DNA from: Yunchengibacter salinarum
GTDB taxonomy: Bacteria; Pseudomonadota; Alphaproteobacteria; Sphingomonadales; Kordiimonadaceae
Reading direction: 5' to 3'
DNA length: 64,000 nucleotides
Assembly: GCF_037658235.1 (NCBI RefSeq)
Contig: NZ_JBBJLN010000004.1
Location: 1-64,000 of the forward strand
The stretch's first letter is position 1; each line of letters starts with the position of its first letter. This document shows positions 52,301 to 61,296 of the stretch, piece by piece. The position numbers and the translations under genes were made by a program. A model generated the notes under the pieces. It was not told the origin of the DNA, did no database searches, and saw only the letters and a list, made by a program, of their open reading frames with translations.

Positions 52301-52324
52301 CGCCGAAACAGGGGGGAGGGGGCC

Positions 52325-52849
52325 ATGCGGTGTCCGTTTTGCAGCCATGAAGATACCCAGGTAAAGGATTCGCGGCCCACCGAGGACCGATCCGCCATCC
52401 GTCGGCGGCGGTTCTGCCCCGGTTGCGGCGCCCGCTTCACCACTTTTGAGCGGGTGCAACTGCGTGAACTGACCGTGGTGAAGAAAAATGGCCGCCGTGC
52501 GCCTTTTGACCGGGACAAGCTGGAGCGCTCGCTGTCCATCGCGCTGCGCAAACGCCCGGTGGACCCGGATCATGTGGAGCGCATGATCAATGGCATTGTG
52601 CGGCAACTGGAAAGTACCGGGGATGGCGACGTGCCGTCCGACGAGATCGGTCGCCTGGTGATGGAGGGGCTCGCCTCGCTGGATCAGGTGGCCTATGTGC
52701 GCTATGCCAGCGTGTATCGCAATTTCCGGGAAGCATCCGATTTCGAGAAATTCCTGGGTGGTCTGGGCAGCGTGGTCACCAGGGAAGAAGTGATCGAGGG
52801 CCTGACCGCCACACAGCCCGTTTCCCATTGCTCCGACGGAGACATGTAA
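52325..52849 (+). CDS. nrdR: Transcriptional repressor NrdR
   Basis: The product has 174 residues, slightly longer than the usual ~150. A zinc ribbon with cysteines at 3, 6, 31 and 34 (RCPFC and CPGCG) is followed by an ATP-cone domain (VVKKNGRRAPFDRDKLERSL). It senses nucleotide levels and represses ribonucleotide reductase genes through NrdR boxes; none is visible in this window. Its TAA overlaps the ribD start (TAATG). Confidence 0.96.
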   Translation: MRCPFCSHEDTQVKDSRPTEDRSAIRRRRFCPGCGARFTTFERVQLRELTVVKKNGRRAPFDRDKLERSLSIALRKRPVDPDHVERMINGIVRQLESTGDGDVPSDEIGRLVMEGLASLDQVAYVRYASVYRNFREASDFEKFLGGLGSVVTREEVIEGLTATQPVSHCSDGDM

Positions 52850-53964
52850 TGCCCGCCGCCCCATCGGGAGAGGATGTGCGCTGGATGCGCCACGCTTTGG
52901 CGCTGGCCGAACAGGGGCTGGGGCTCACCGCGCCCAATCCGAGCGTGGGATGCGTTTTGGTGAAGGATGGGCGGCTTATCGCCGCCGGTGTCACCGCCGA
53001 GGCGGGGCGCCCACACGCGGAGCGGGTGGCGCTGGACCGGGCGGGGGAAGCCGCCCGCGGCGCCACGGCCTATGTGACGCTGGCGCCCTGCACCCATGAA
53101 GGGCAGACCGGCCCCTGCGCGGAGGCACTGGTGGAGGCGGGCATCGCCCGGCTGGTCTTTGCCGTGGACGACCCCAACCCCGATATGCGGAGCCAGGGTG
53201 AGGATCGCTTCATCGCCGCCGGAATCGCCGCGAGCAAGGGCGTGCTGGCGGCGGAGGCCACGGCGCTCAACCGGGGTTTTTTCCTGACCAAAACGGAAAA
53301 CCGGCCACTGGTTACCTGCAAGCTGGCATCCAGCCTGGATGGGCGCATCGCGCTGTCGTCCGGCGAAAGCCAGTGGATCACGGGGCCGCAGGCGCGCCAG
53401 GACGGCCACCGCTTGCGGCTTCACCATGATGCCATCATGGTGGGGTCCGAAACCGTGCTTCAGGATGACCCGGCGCTCACCTGCCGTCTGCCGGGCCTGC
53501 CGCGGCGCACACCCTACAGCCCGGTGCGCGTGGTGATGGACAGCCGCTTGCGACTGCCTGTGAACAGTGGATTGGCGCAGACGGCGGGGCAGGTACCCAC
53601 CTGGGTGATCACGGATGCACCCCGAAAGGATGTGGCGACGGCCCGCCTCGCCATGCCCGCCGGAGTGGATATCATCTCCGTGCCGGACACCCGCGACATC
53701 AGAACCGTTCTGGCGCATCTGGCGGAACGTGGCATTACCCGCCTGCTGGTGGAAGGCGGCGGAACGCTTGTGGCCAGTGTCATTCAGGCCGGTCTGGTGG
53801 ATCATCTGGTGCAGTATCAGGCGCCGAAGGTGATCGGGGCGGATGGACGACCCGTGGTGGGCCCGCTGGGCCTTGCCAATCTGGACGGCGCCCCCACCTT
53901 CACGGGCACACCGCCCGCGACGATCGGCAAAGACCTGAAATGGACCATGACGAGGGAGGAATAA
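52849..53964 (+). CDS. ribD: Bifunctional riboflavin deaminase/reductase
   Basis: The product has 371 residues from the ATG at 52849 (GGAGA upstream, one-base overlap with nrdR). The N-terminal deaminase domain has zinc ligands in P-H-A-E-R and PCTHEGQTGPC. The C-terminal reductase domain shows TCKLASSLDGRIAL and LLVEGGGTLVASVI. It performs the second and third steps of riboflavin synthesis from GTP. First gene of the rib block. Confidence 0.95.
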   Translation: MPAAPSGEDVRWMRHALALAEQGLGLTAPNPSVGCVLVKDGRLIAAGVTAEAGRPHAERVALDRAGEAARGATAYVTLAPCTHEGQTGPCAEALVEAGIARLVFAVDDPNPDMRSQGEDRFIAAGIAASKGVLAAEATALNRGFFLTKTENRPLVTCKLASSLDGRIALSSGESQWITGPQARQDGHRLRLHHDAIMVGSETVLQDDPALTCRLPGLPRRTPYSPVRVVMDSRLRLPVNSGLAQTAGQVPTWVITDAPRKDVATARLAMPAGVDIISVPDTRDIRTVLAHLAERGITRLLVEGGGTLVASVIQAGLVDHLVQYQAPKVIGADGRPVVGPLGLANLDGAPTFTGTPPATIGKDLKWTMTREE

Positions 53965-53968
53965 CCCC

Positions 53969-54583
53969 GTGTTTACCGGCATTGTCACCGATGTGGGCCG
54001 CGTGCTTTCAGTGGAGCAACGCGGCGATACCCGCCTTCGCATCGCCACCGGGCAGGACCTGACCGGGCTGGAGATCGGCGCGTCCATTGCCTGTTCCGGG
54101 GTCTGCCTGACCGTGGTGGATAAAAGCGGCCCCGGCGCTGAGGCAGCGTGGTTTGCCGCGGATGTGTCCGCCGAAACGCTGCGGGTCACCGCGCTTGGGG
54201 GCTGGCGGGAAGGCAGCCTGGTCAATCTGGAACGGTCCCTGAAGGTGGGGGATGAGCTTGGCGGCCATATCGTGGCGGGCCATGTGGACTGTGTGGGCAC
54301 CATCGAGGTGTGGGAGCCCGTGGGCGACAGCATGAGAATGGATGTGGTTATTCCCGCTGCATCGGGCGCCCTGATCGCGCCCAAGGGCAGCGTGTCGCTG
54401 GACGGCGTGTCCCTGACCGTCAACACGGTGGAGGACCGCGCAGAGGCCACCGTATTCAGTATCAACATGATTCCCCACACGCGGGAGGTAACGGCCTTCC
54501 GTGCCACAAAGGCGGGGGATCGGGTAAATGTGGAACTTGATGTGCTTGCGCGCTATGTGGCGCGGCTCAGGGAAAGGGGCTGA
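53969..54583 (+). CDS. ribE: Riboflavin synthase, alpha chain
   Basis: The product has 204 residues from the GTG at 53969, which gives MFTGIVTDVG, the invariant start of this enzyme. Two lumazine-binding repeats are visible, each with the S-I-A-C-S-G-V-C-L-T-V or V-S-L-D-G-V-S-L-T-V pattern. It converts two 6,7-dimethyl-8-ribityllumazine molecules to riboflavin. Adjacent to ribD (4-base gap) and ribBA. Confidence 0.95.
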   Translation: MFTGIVTDVGRVLSVEQRGDTRLRIATGQDLTGLEIGASIACSGVCLTVVDKSGPGAEAAWFAADVSAETLRVTALGGWREGSLVNLERSLKVGDELGGHIVAGHVDCVGTIEVWEPVGDSMRMDVVIPAASGALIAPKGSVSLDGVSLTVNTVEDRAEATVFSINMIPHTREVTAFRATKAGDRVNVELDVLARYVARLRERG

Positions 54584-54589
54584 CGTATC

Positions 54590-55717
54590 GTGTCGGAACG
54601 CTTTTTGTCACCGATCGAGGATGTGATCGCCGACGCCCGAAACGGGCGCATGTTCATTCTGGTGGACGATGAGGACCGGGAGAATGAGGGCGATCTGGTC
54701 ATTCCAGCCCAGATGGCCACGCCCGATGCGGTGAATTTCATGGCCAAGCATGGCCGGGGGCTGATCTGCCTTACATTGACGGCGGAACGCATCGAGGCAC
54801 TGGGCCTGCCCCTGATGGCCAGCCATAATGAAAGCCGGCACCAGACCGCTTTCACCGTTTCGATCGAGGCCCGCACGGGCGTCACCACCGGGATTTCCGC
54901 CGCCGACCGGGCGCGCACCATTGCCGTGGCGATCGATGCCACCAAGGGTAAACACGATATCGCCACGCCGGGCCATGTGTTCCCGCTTCAGGCGCGGGAT
55001 GGGGGTGTTCTGGTGCGCGCAGGGCATACGGAGGCGTCGGTGGACATTGCCCGCCTTGCCGGGCTCAACCCCAGCGCCGTGATCTGCGAGATCATGAATG
55101 ATGACGGCACCATGGCGCGCCTGCCCGATCTGGTCAAAGTGGCGCGCGATCACGACCTGAAGGTGGCCACCATCCGGGATCTGATCGCTTACCGCCTCAA
55201 GCATGACCATATGGTAACGCGCGTGACCACCGCGCCCTTTACCCGTGCCAGCGGCATAGACTGGCAACTGGCCGTCCACCGGGCGGATGCTGATAATCGT
55301 GAAACCGTCTCGCTGGTGCTGGGGGATGTTTCGGGCACCGCGCCGGTGCCGGTGCGGATGCACGCGCTCAACCCGTTCGAGGATATTCTCGGCCAGGACA
55401 GCCCCCGCAGCGGTCAGTTGCAAAGGGCCATGGACTGTATCGAGGCCGAAGGGCGCGGTGTTCTGGTGCTGCTGCCCGGCATGATGGCGGAGCGGCCCAG
55501 CACACTGCTGGAAGAAGGCACTGGCAGGGGCGGCGATGGCGCGCTTCGGGATTATGGCATCGGCGCGCAAATCCTGCGGGATCTGGGCGTGCGCAACATG
55601 ATTCTGCTGTCCAACACGCCCAGCCATGTGATCGGCCTTGAAGGTTTCGGCCTGGACATTGTAGAACAGCGCCCGATCCCGGCGACCACCCGGTTCGCCG
55701 ACGGCCAAAAGGGATAG
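54590..55717 (+). CDS. ribB: 3,4-dihydroxy-2-butanone-4-phosphate synthase with degenerate GTP-cyclohydrolase-II-like C-terminus (RibBX type)
   Basis: The product has 375 residues from the GTG at 54590. The DHBP synthase domain is intact (about 1-205): VDDEDRENEGDL, R-T-G-V-T-T-G-I-S, and the HTEASVD region. The C-terminal half has the GTP cyclohydrolase II outline but no zinc cysteines where active enzymes have C-x10-C-x-C; the segment reads VPVRMHALNPFEDILGQD. It should therefore make the four-carbon precursor only. A separate ribA for the GTP step would be needed elsewhere. A domain like this is reported from other alphaproteobacteria. Confidence 0.88.
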   Translation: MSERFLSPIEDVIADARNGRMFILVDDEDRENEGDLVIPAQMATPDAVNFMAKHGRGLICLTLTAERIEALGLPLMASHNESRHQTAFTVSIEARTGVTTGISAADRARTIAVAIDATKGKHDIATPGHVFPLQARDGGVLVRAGHTEASVDIARLAGLNPSAVICEIMNDDGTMARLPDLVKVARDHDLKVATIRDLIAYRLKHDHMVTRVTTAPFTRASGIDWQLAVHRADADNRETVSLVLGDVSGTAPVPVRMHALNPFEDILGQDSPRSGQLQRAMDCIEAEGRGVLVLLPGMMAERPSTLLEEGTGRGGDGALRDYGIGAQILRDLGVRNMILLSNTPSHVIGLEGFGLDIVEQRPIPATTRFADGQKG

Positions 55718-55720
55718 ATC

Positions 55721-56170
55721 ATGTCCAATGCGATGCGCGTGCTGATCGTCGAGGCACGCTTTTATGACGATATTGCCGATGAACTGGCGGCGGGTGCCAT
55801 TGCCGCGGTGGAAGCCGCTGGCGGCACCGTGGAGCGGGTGCAGGTGCCCGGCGCGCTGGAAATACCTGCGGCGATCCAGATGGCCGAGGATGGCGATCTG
55901 GAGCATTTCGATGCCTATGTGGCATTGGGCTGCGTGATCCGGGGTGAAACCAGCCATTATGATTATGTGTGTGGCGAATCCGCCCGTGGCCTGATGGATA
56001 TTGCGCTGTTCTCCAATGTGGCGCTGGGCAATGGTATCCTGACGGTGGAAAATCGTGAACAGGCCTGGGCGCGTGCCGATCGGGCGCAAAAAAACAAGGG
56101 CCGCGATGCCGCCGAGGCGGCCATGGCCATGGCTGCCTTGAAGCAGCGCTTTTTTGGGGAATCGGCATGA
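55721..56170 (+). CDS. ribH: 6,7-dimethyl-8-ribityllumazine synthase
   Basis: The product has 149 residues. It shows VEARFYDDIADEL, VPGALEIPAAI and the catalytic histidine in RGETSHYDYVCG, then NGILTVENREQAWAR. It condenses the ribBA and ribD products to the lumazine used by RibE. It overlaps the nusB start by 4 bases; the antisense frame of equal length is a shadow. Confidence 0.96.
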   Translation: MSNAMRVLIVEARFYDDIADELAAGAIAAVEAAGGTVERVQVPGALEIPAAIQMAEDGDLEHFDAYVALGCVIRGETSHYDYVCGESARGLMDIALFSNVALGNGILTVENREQAWARADRAQKNKGRDAAEAAMAMAALKQRFFGESA

Positions 56171-56637
56171 ACGCAACCGCGCGAAAAGGCGGCGGCCAAC
56201 AGGGCGGGCCGCGTAGCGCCGCCCGGCTTGCGGCGGTGCAGGCGCTTTACCAGCTTGAGATGGACCCGGACCTGAAGCCCACCACGGCAATTCAGGAATA
56301 TATCAGCCACCGTCTCGGCGCTGAGATCGAGGGCGAGCAGTATGTGGAGGCGGATTCCGACCTGTTCCGGGACATTGTGGAAGGCGCCTGGGGGCGCCGC
56401 GCCGAGATCGACCCCCTTCTCAGTGACACCCTGAGCGCGGACTGGCCGCTGGATCGGCTGGAGCGTCTGATCCGGGCCGTTCTGCGCGCGGGCGCCTATG
56501 AATTGCTGGCGCGGCCCGATGTGCCCACCGCCGTTGTGATCACTGAATATGTGGATGTGGCCCATGCCTTTGTGGAGCGGGCGGAAGCGCGCTTCGTCAA
56601 TGGTGTGCTGGATCGCATTGCCAGGGACGTGCGCTGA
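56167..56637 (+). CDS. nusB: Transcription antitermination factor NusB
   Basis: The product has 156 residues, all helical: RSAARLAAVQALYQLEM near 17-33, a middle helix pair, and the C-terminal TAVVITEYVDVAHAF and FVNGVLDRIA signatures. It acts with NusE in rRNA transcription antitermination. Standard position after ribH and before thiL. Confidence 0.95.
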   Translation: MNATARKGGGQQGGPRSAARLAAVQALYQLEMDPDLKPTTAIQEYISHRLGAEIEGEQYVEADSDLFRDIVEGAWGRRAEIDPLLSDTLSADWPLDRLERLIRAVLRAGAYELLARPDVPTAVVITEYVDVAHAFVERAEARFVNGVLDRIARDVR

Positions 56638-56670
56638 AGCGCGTGCCGCCGAGCGCCAGACGAGGACCGA

Positions 56671-57645
56671 TTGGACGAATTTGAGCTGATACACCGCTAT
56701 TTTGCCCCGCTTGCCGATGAAGCGGGCCTGGGATTGACGGACGATGCCGCCTTCATGGTGGTGGATGGCTCGGCGCCGCTCGTGATGACCACGGACACCA
56801 TCAGTTGCGGCACCCATTTCCGCGGCGAGGACCCACCGGATCGCGTGGCCTGGAAAGCGCTGGCGGTGAATGTGTCCGACCTTCTGGCAAAGGGGGTGGG
56901 GCACTGCCGTTACACACTGGCGCTGGCCCTTGGCGAGCGTGACCGGGACAATGCCGACGCCTATATGCAGAGCTTCACCGCCGGGCTGGCGGAGGCGGGC
57001 GCCTTTTTCAACGCGTCGCTTGTGGGCGGGGATACCACCGTGATCACGGGGCCGACCACCATCACCATCACCGCCTTCGGCGCGCCGGAAAGCGGTACGG
57101 GCGTTCGCAGGCAAGGCGGGCGGGACGGGGACAGGCTGATTCTGGCGGGAACGATAGGCGATGCCGCGCTTGCCCTGAAGCGCTTTGAAAAAGGCGCGGC
57201 GCCCGGTGATGCCCTGCTTGCCGCCTATCAACGCCCCTGTCCGCCTGTGGCGCTGGCTGGTGCCATAGCCAGCATGGCCTGCGCCGGGGTGGATATTTCC
57301 GATGGCCTGCTGGCGGACAGCGCCCATCTGGCCCGCGCCAGCGGCGAAAGCGCCAGCCTTCATGTGGGCCTGATCCCGTTTTCGGATGCGGCGCGCGCGC
57401 ACCTGGATGATCACCCTGAAGACCTGTTGGCGCTCTTGTCTGGCGGCGATGACTATACCCCGCTTCTGGCGGTACGCCCGGAAAAGGCCCCTGATTTCAT
57501 GCGGGCCGGGGTAGCACTTGGCATTCAGCTTACCGATATCGGTGAACTGGAGCACAGCGTGGAAACGGACGGCCCCACCGTGCGCCTGCTTGATCGCAGC
57601 GGCGCGGTGATGCAAACTGACACCATCGGCTATCGCCATTTCTGA
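56671..57645 (+). CDS. thiL: Thiamine-monophosphate kinase
   Basis: The product has 324 residues from the TTG at 56671 (GAGGA just upstream). It shows LTDDAAFM and TTDTISCGTHF at the ATP/Mg site, NVSDLLAKGV, GGDTT, and the later G-V-D-I-S-D-G-L and GGDDYTPLL. It makes thiamine diphosphate. Next gene starts 31 bases downstream. Confidence 0.94.
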   Translation: MDEFELIHRYFAPLADEAGLGLTDDAAFMVVDGSAPLVMTTDTISCGTHFRGEDPPDRVAWKALAVNVSDLLAKGVGHCRYTLALALGERDRDNADAYMQSFTAGLAEAGAFFNASLVGGDTTVITGPTTITITAFGAPESGTGVRRQGGRDGDRLILAGTIGDAALALKRFEKGAAPGDALLAAYQRPCPPVALAGAIASMACAGVDISDGLLADSAHLARASGESASLHVGLIPFSDAARAHLDDHPEDLLALLSGGDDYTPLLAVRPEKAPDFMRAGVALGIQLTDIGELEHSVETDGPTVRLLDRSGAVMQTDTIGYRHF

Positions 57646-57676
57646 AATGCATATCCCCTGAGCCCGGAGAGGCCCC

Positions 57677-58201
57677 ATGTCCGAACAGGAGCTGCACAGC
57701 GGCCCGAATACCAAGATGCTGATTATTCTGGGTATTTTGGTGGGCCTCGCCATTGGTATTGGGGGCGGCTATATCGCCTTTGCCCAGCTTGGGCTGGCGG
57801 GGGGTGGCAAGACTCCCGACAAAAGCACCAGCGAGGAAACGGCAAAACCGGCGGAACCGGAAGGGCCGGACAATCCCGTGGCCGTGCAGTTCCGGCGGAT
57901 CAGTGTGCCTGTCTATACCCGCCGCAATGGCAACAGCCGGTTCGCCGGTAATTATTTCATCGATGTTGACATGATCGTGGACGGGGAAGGCCACAAAGCA
58001 CGGGTGGAAGCGCGTACCGCCCGCATCCAGCATCGCATGATCACGGTTCTGACCAATCATGACGTGATGAAGGACGGTTCCCAGGTGGAGTTGGACACCA
58101 ATAAGGTGGCCGACCTTCTCAAGGCAGAAGTGAATGCACTTCTTTCGGAGAAACTGATTCATTCCGTTGAGGTGATCAACGCCGTTCGGATGCCCGGCTG
58201 A
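57677..58201 (+). CDS. FliL-like single-pass membrane protein
   Basis: The product has 174 residues. A membrane helix occupies about 13-37 (MLIILGILVGLAIGIGGGYI). A charged linker then leads to a C-terminal domain of about 110 residues with the FliL pattern (ISVPVY, N-Y-F-I-D-V-D-M-I-V, R-I-Q-H-R-M-I-T-V-L-T, L-L-S-E-K-L). FliL proteins sit at the flagellar motor, but no flagellar gene is in the window. It sits between thiL and hppA, so it may be an orphan with another stator-like or membrane role. The family call is by pattern. Confidence 0.65.
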   Translation: MSEQELHSGPNTKMLIILGILVGLAIGIGGGYIAFAQLGLAGGGKTPDKSTSEETAKPAEPEGPDNPVAVQFRRISVPVYTRRNGNSRFAGNYFIDVDMIVDGEGHKARVEARTARIQHRMITVLTNHDVMKDGSQVELDTNKVADLLKAEVNALLSEKLIHSVEVINAVRMPG

Positions 58202-58403
58202 CAATCCAGCATACCCCCTTGCCCGAAACGCATCGGGCACATCCTCAGCGCCCGCCGTCATTTCCTGCCTTGCGTCCAATTGCCACACTCCGTAGGCTTT
58301 TTTCGGGGAAAGGGGCCTTGGGAGAGGGGGCGCCTTCCCCGGTGTTCCGGCCCGTGGCCGGGCACCTGGCTCTTTTTCAAGTTGGGGAAATGGGGGAGGT
58401 TCC

Positions 58404-60491
58404 ATGACCATACTCGCAGTCGTCATCGGGTGCGGCCTGCTGGCTGTACTTTATGGCCTTGTCACGCGGGCGCGCGTGCTGGCCAACAGCGCTGGTTCCG
58501 AGCGTATGCAGGAAATTGCCGGTGCCATTCAGGAAGGCGCGCGTGCCTATCTGAACCGGCAATACAAGACCATCGCGCTGGTGGGCGTGGTGGTCACCAT
58601 CCTGCTGGTGCTCGTGCTGAACGTGTTTGCCGCGGTCGGTTTCGTGATCGGGGCGGTGCTGTCCGGCGCGGCGGGCTATATCGGCATGTTGATTTCGGTA
58701 AAAGCCAATGTGCGCACCGCCGAGGCCGCCCGCACCAGCCTGCAAAAGGGCCTGACCATCGCGTTCCAGAGCGGGGCGGTGACCGGGCTTCTGGTGGCGG
58801 GCCTCGCCCTGCTGGCGGTGGCGGGATACTATACGGTGCTGACTTTCAGCCTGGGATATGACCCCACGGGCCGCACCGTGATCGACTCACTGGTGGCGCT
58901 TGGCTTCGGGGCCTCGCTCATTTCCATCTTTGCCCGTTTGGGCGGCGGCATCTTCACGAAGGGGGCGGATGTGGGCGCCGACCTTGTGGGCAAGATCGAA
59001 GCGGGCATCCCGGAGGATGACCCCCGCAACCCCGCCGTGATCGCCGACAATGTGGGCGACAATGTGGGCGACTGTGCCGGCATGGCCGCCGACCTGTTCG
59101 AGACCTATGTGGTCACGGTGGGCGCCACCATGGTGCTGGCCGCCCTGTTCATCGATGCGGGGGCCGTGACCATCATGGCCTTGCCGCTGTTGATCGGCGG
59201 GGTCTGCATCATTGCATCCATCATCGGCACCTTCTTTGTGCGGCTGGGGCGCAAGCAATCCATCATGGGGGCGCTGTACAAGGGCTTTCTGGTCACGGCG
59301 CTGCTATCGCTCGTCTTTATCTATGGCGCGTTGCACTGGGCGCTCGGCGGGGATCTCGCCGGCCAGTTCATCTCCAGGGACATGCGGTTCACTGGCTATG
59401 ACCTGTATTTTTCCGGCGTTATCGGCCTTCTGGTGACGGGCTTCATTATCTGGATCACGGAATATTACACCAGTACGGAATTCCGCCCGGTGCGGTCCAT
59501 CGCCAAGGCATCCGAAACCGGCCACGCCACCAATGTGATTCAGGGGCTGGCCATATCGCTGGAATCCACCGCGCTGCCCGCCATTGTCATCTGTGTGGGC
59601 ATTATCGGCGCCTATAATCTGGCGGGTGTGATTGGCCTGGGCTTTGCCGCCACGGCCATGCTGGCGCTGGCGGGCATGGTGGTGGCGCTAGATGCCTTCG
59701 GCCCTGTTACCGATAATGCGGGCGGCATTGCCGAGATGGCAGGGCTGGACGCGGATGTGCGGGAAAAGACAGACGCACTGGATGCCGTGGGCAACACCAC
59801 AAAGGCCATTACCAAAGGCTATGCCATCGGGTCCGCCGGGCTGGCGGCGCTGGTGCTGTTCAGCGCCTATACCGCTGATCTGGCGACATACTTCTCCGAT
59901 GTGGTTGTGGATTTCTCGCTTGCCAATCCCTATGTGGTCGTCGGCCTTCTGCTGGGCGCGCTGCTGCCATACCTGTTCGGTGCCCTGGGCCTGACCGCTG
60001 TTGGCCGGGCCGGGGCGGAAGTGGTTCAGGAAGTGCGCAACCAGTTCCGTGACAAACCCGGCATCATGGATGGCAGCGAGCGGCCCGATTACGCCCGCAG
60101 CGTGGACCTGCTGACCAAAACGGCAATCCGTGAAATGGTGGTGCCCAGCCTGTTGCCCGTGGTGGCGCCGGTGGCGGTGTTCTTCCTCGTCCGGCTGGTG
60201 GGCGGTGATGGGGCCGCTTTTGCCGCGCTGGGCGCCCTGTTGCTGGGTGTCATTGTAAGCGGGCTGTTCGTGGCCCTGTCCATGACTGCCGGTGGTGGCG
60301 CCTGGGATAATGCCAAGAAATATATCGAAGACGGCCACCATGGCGGCAAGGGGTCGGACGCGCACAAGGCGGCCATTACCGGTGATACGGTAGGCGACCC
60401 CTATAAAGACACCGCGGGGCCTGCGGTGAACCCCATGATCAAGATCACCAATATCGTGGCCCTGCTGCTGCTGGCCATCCTGGCCCACTAA
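58404..60491 (+). CDS. hppA: K+-independent H+-translocating pyrophosphatase
   Basis: The product has 695 residues and about 16 hydrophobic segments. The pyrophosphate-binding region DVGADLVGKIEAGIPEDD is followed by NPAVIADNVGDNVGDCAG. In the sixth-helix determinant GNTTKAITKGYA the residue K467 is lysine, the form found in potassium-independent enzymes. It uses pyrophosphate to pump protons across the inner membrane. GGGGGAGG precedes the ATG at 58404. The 202-base gap before it (58202-58403) is non-coding, with no strong signal beyond GC-rich inverted repeats. Confidence 0.96.
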   Translation: MTILAVVIGCGLLAVLYGLVTRARVLANSAGSERMQEIAGAIQEGARAYLNRQYKTIALVGVVVTILLVLVLNVFAAVGFVIGAVLSGAAGYIGMLISVKANVRTAEAARTSLQKGLTIAFQSGAVTGLLVAGLALLAVAGYYTVLTFSLGYDPTGRTVIDSLVALGFGASLISIFARLGGGIFTKGADVGADLVGKIEAGIPEDDPRNPAVIADNVGDNVGDCAGMAADLFETYVVTVGATMVLAALFIDAGAVTIMALPLLIGGVCIIASIIGTFFVRLGRKQSIMGALYKGFLVTALLSLVFIYGALHWALGGDLAGQFISRDMRFTGYDLYFSGVIGLLVTGFIIWITEYYTSTEFRPVRSIAKASETGHATNVIQGLAISLESTALPAIVICVGIIGAYNLAGVIGLGFAATAMLALAGMVVALDAFGPVTDNAGGIAEMAGLDADVREKTDALDAVGNTTKAITKGYAIGSAGLAALVLFSAYTADLATYFSDVVVDFSLANPYVVVGLLLGALLPYLFGALGLTAVGRAGAEVVQEVRNQFRDKPGIMDGSERPDYARSVDLLTKTAIREMVVPSLLPVVAPVAVFFLVRLVGGDGAAFAALGALLLGVIVSGLFVALSMTAGGGAWDNAKKYIEDGHHGGKGSDAHKAAITGDTVGDPYKDTAGPAVNPMIKITNIVALLLLAILAH

Positions 60492-60518
60492 GCCCGCCAA
60501 CCGGGCGAATAAACGAAA

Positions 60519-60551
60519 ACCCCGGCGCCGCGCTGGCGCCGGGGTCTTTTT
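60519..60551 (+). terminator. Rho-independent terminator of hppA
   Basis: ACCCCGGCGCC at 60519-60529 pairs perfectly with GGCGCCGGGGT at 60535-60545 across a 5-base loop and runs into CTTTTT. It lies 28 bases after the hppA stop. Confidence 0.93.
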
Positions 60552-60600
60552 GTGTCATCCATAAAAGGGCGCCTTGAGAGGGCTGCACCCCAGGCGTGGT

Positions 60601-61119
60601 TTAACTGCCGTTCGGGCCGGGCAGGCGGCTGCCATTGGGGCCACCCCCGGCGGAGCCAACCGGCGCCTGACCGGAGAAACGCCCGAAATTCATGAAAATC
60701 TGCTGGAAGAAGCCCATTTCGCGGCCCCGTGTGGGGGTTTTGCCGCCCACCGGCTCCACATGCTTCATATCCGCCAGATCGTAATTGTTCACATTGGCCA
60801 CGGTGCCATTATCGGCGAACCGAACGGCCATGACCCGGTGTTCCTTGGCATCGGGGAAGAAGACGGGCCGGGTCCGCACCTTGGTGGAGACATAATACCA
60901 CACGCCCTCCCGATAGGCGCTTTTCAGGGTGGGGGTGCCCAGCGTGGACTGAACCGAACGCTCATTATCCACGCCCGGCTGAATAGCGCCGGCCAGTTCC
61001 TCGTCGAAGATGTAGCCGCGGCTCATGCGCCGATCGGAACAGGCGCCAAGCACGAGCGCCGCGCAGCCCGCAAGCAACAGCGGTTTCATGGCGGCGGCAA
61101 AATGGGGTGTGGTGGTCAT
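60601..61119 (-). CDS. bamE: Outer-membrane assembly lipoprotein BamE (SmpA/OmlA)
   Basis: The product has 172 residues from the minus-strand ATG at 61119. A lipoprotein signal ends L-G-A-C, lipid cysteine C27 (an ATG at 61089 would give a shorter signal but has no ribosome site). The SmpA/OmlA domain shows VDNERSVQSTLGTPTL, W-Y-Y-V and a beta-rich segment. A Gly/Pro/Asn-rich tail of about 25 residues is extra. It is part of the BAM complex that inserts outer-membrane proteins. Divergent from the CBP3 chaperone gene; the gap 61120-61296 should carry both promoters. Confidence 0.88.
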   Translation of the reverse strand: MTTTPHFAAAMKPLLLAGCAALVLGACSDRRMSRGYIFDEELAGAIQPGVDNERSVQSTLGTPTLKSAYREGVWYYVSTKVRTRPVFFPDAKEHRVMAVRFADNGTVANVNNYDLADMKHVEPVGGKTPTRGREMGFFQQIFMNFGRFSGQAPVGSAGGGPNGSRLPGPNGS

Positions 61120-61296
61120 TGGTGGCTGTCCCGTTTCTGGCATAAGGGTCGCGCTCAAGCGCAAAATCACCCGATTACATAACCCGGACCCGTTGTCCTG
61201 CGCAAGGGGGCGTGCTACATGCCGCCCAATATCGCCCTCGATATCGTCTCATGAGCGGGCGATGATCAGGCACCATATCACAAGACAGGCAGGACA

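Noticed and set aside
58202..58403. GC-rich inverted repeats before hppA as a terminator
   Set aside because: The stem near GCCCGTGGCCGGGC is short and its T-run is displaced; too weak to list.
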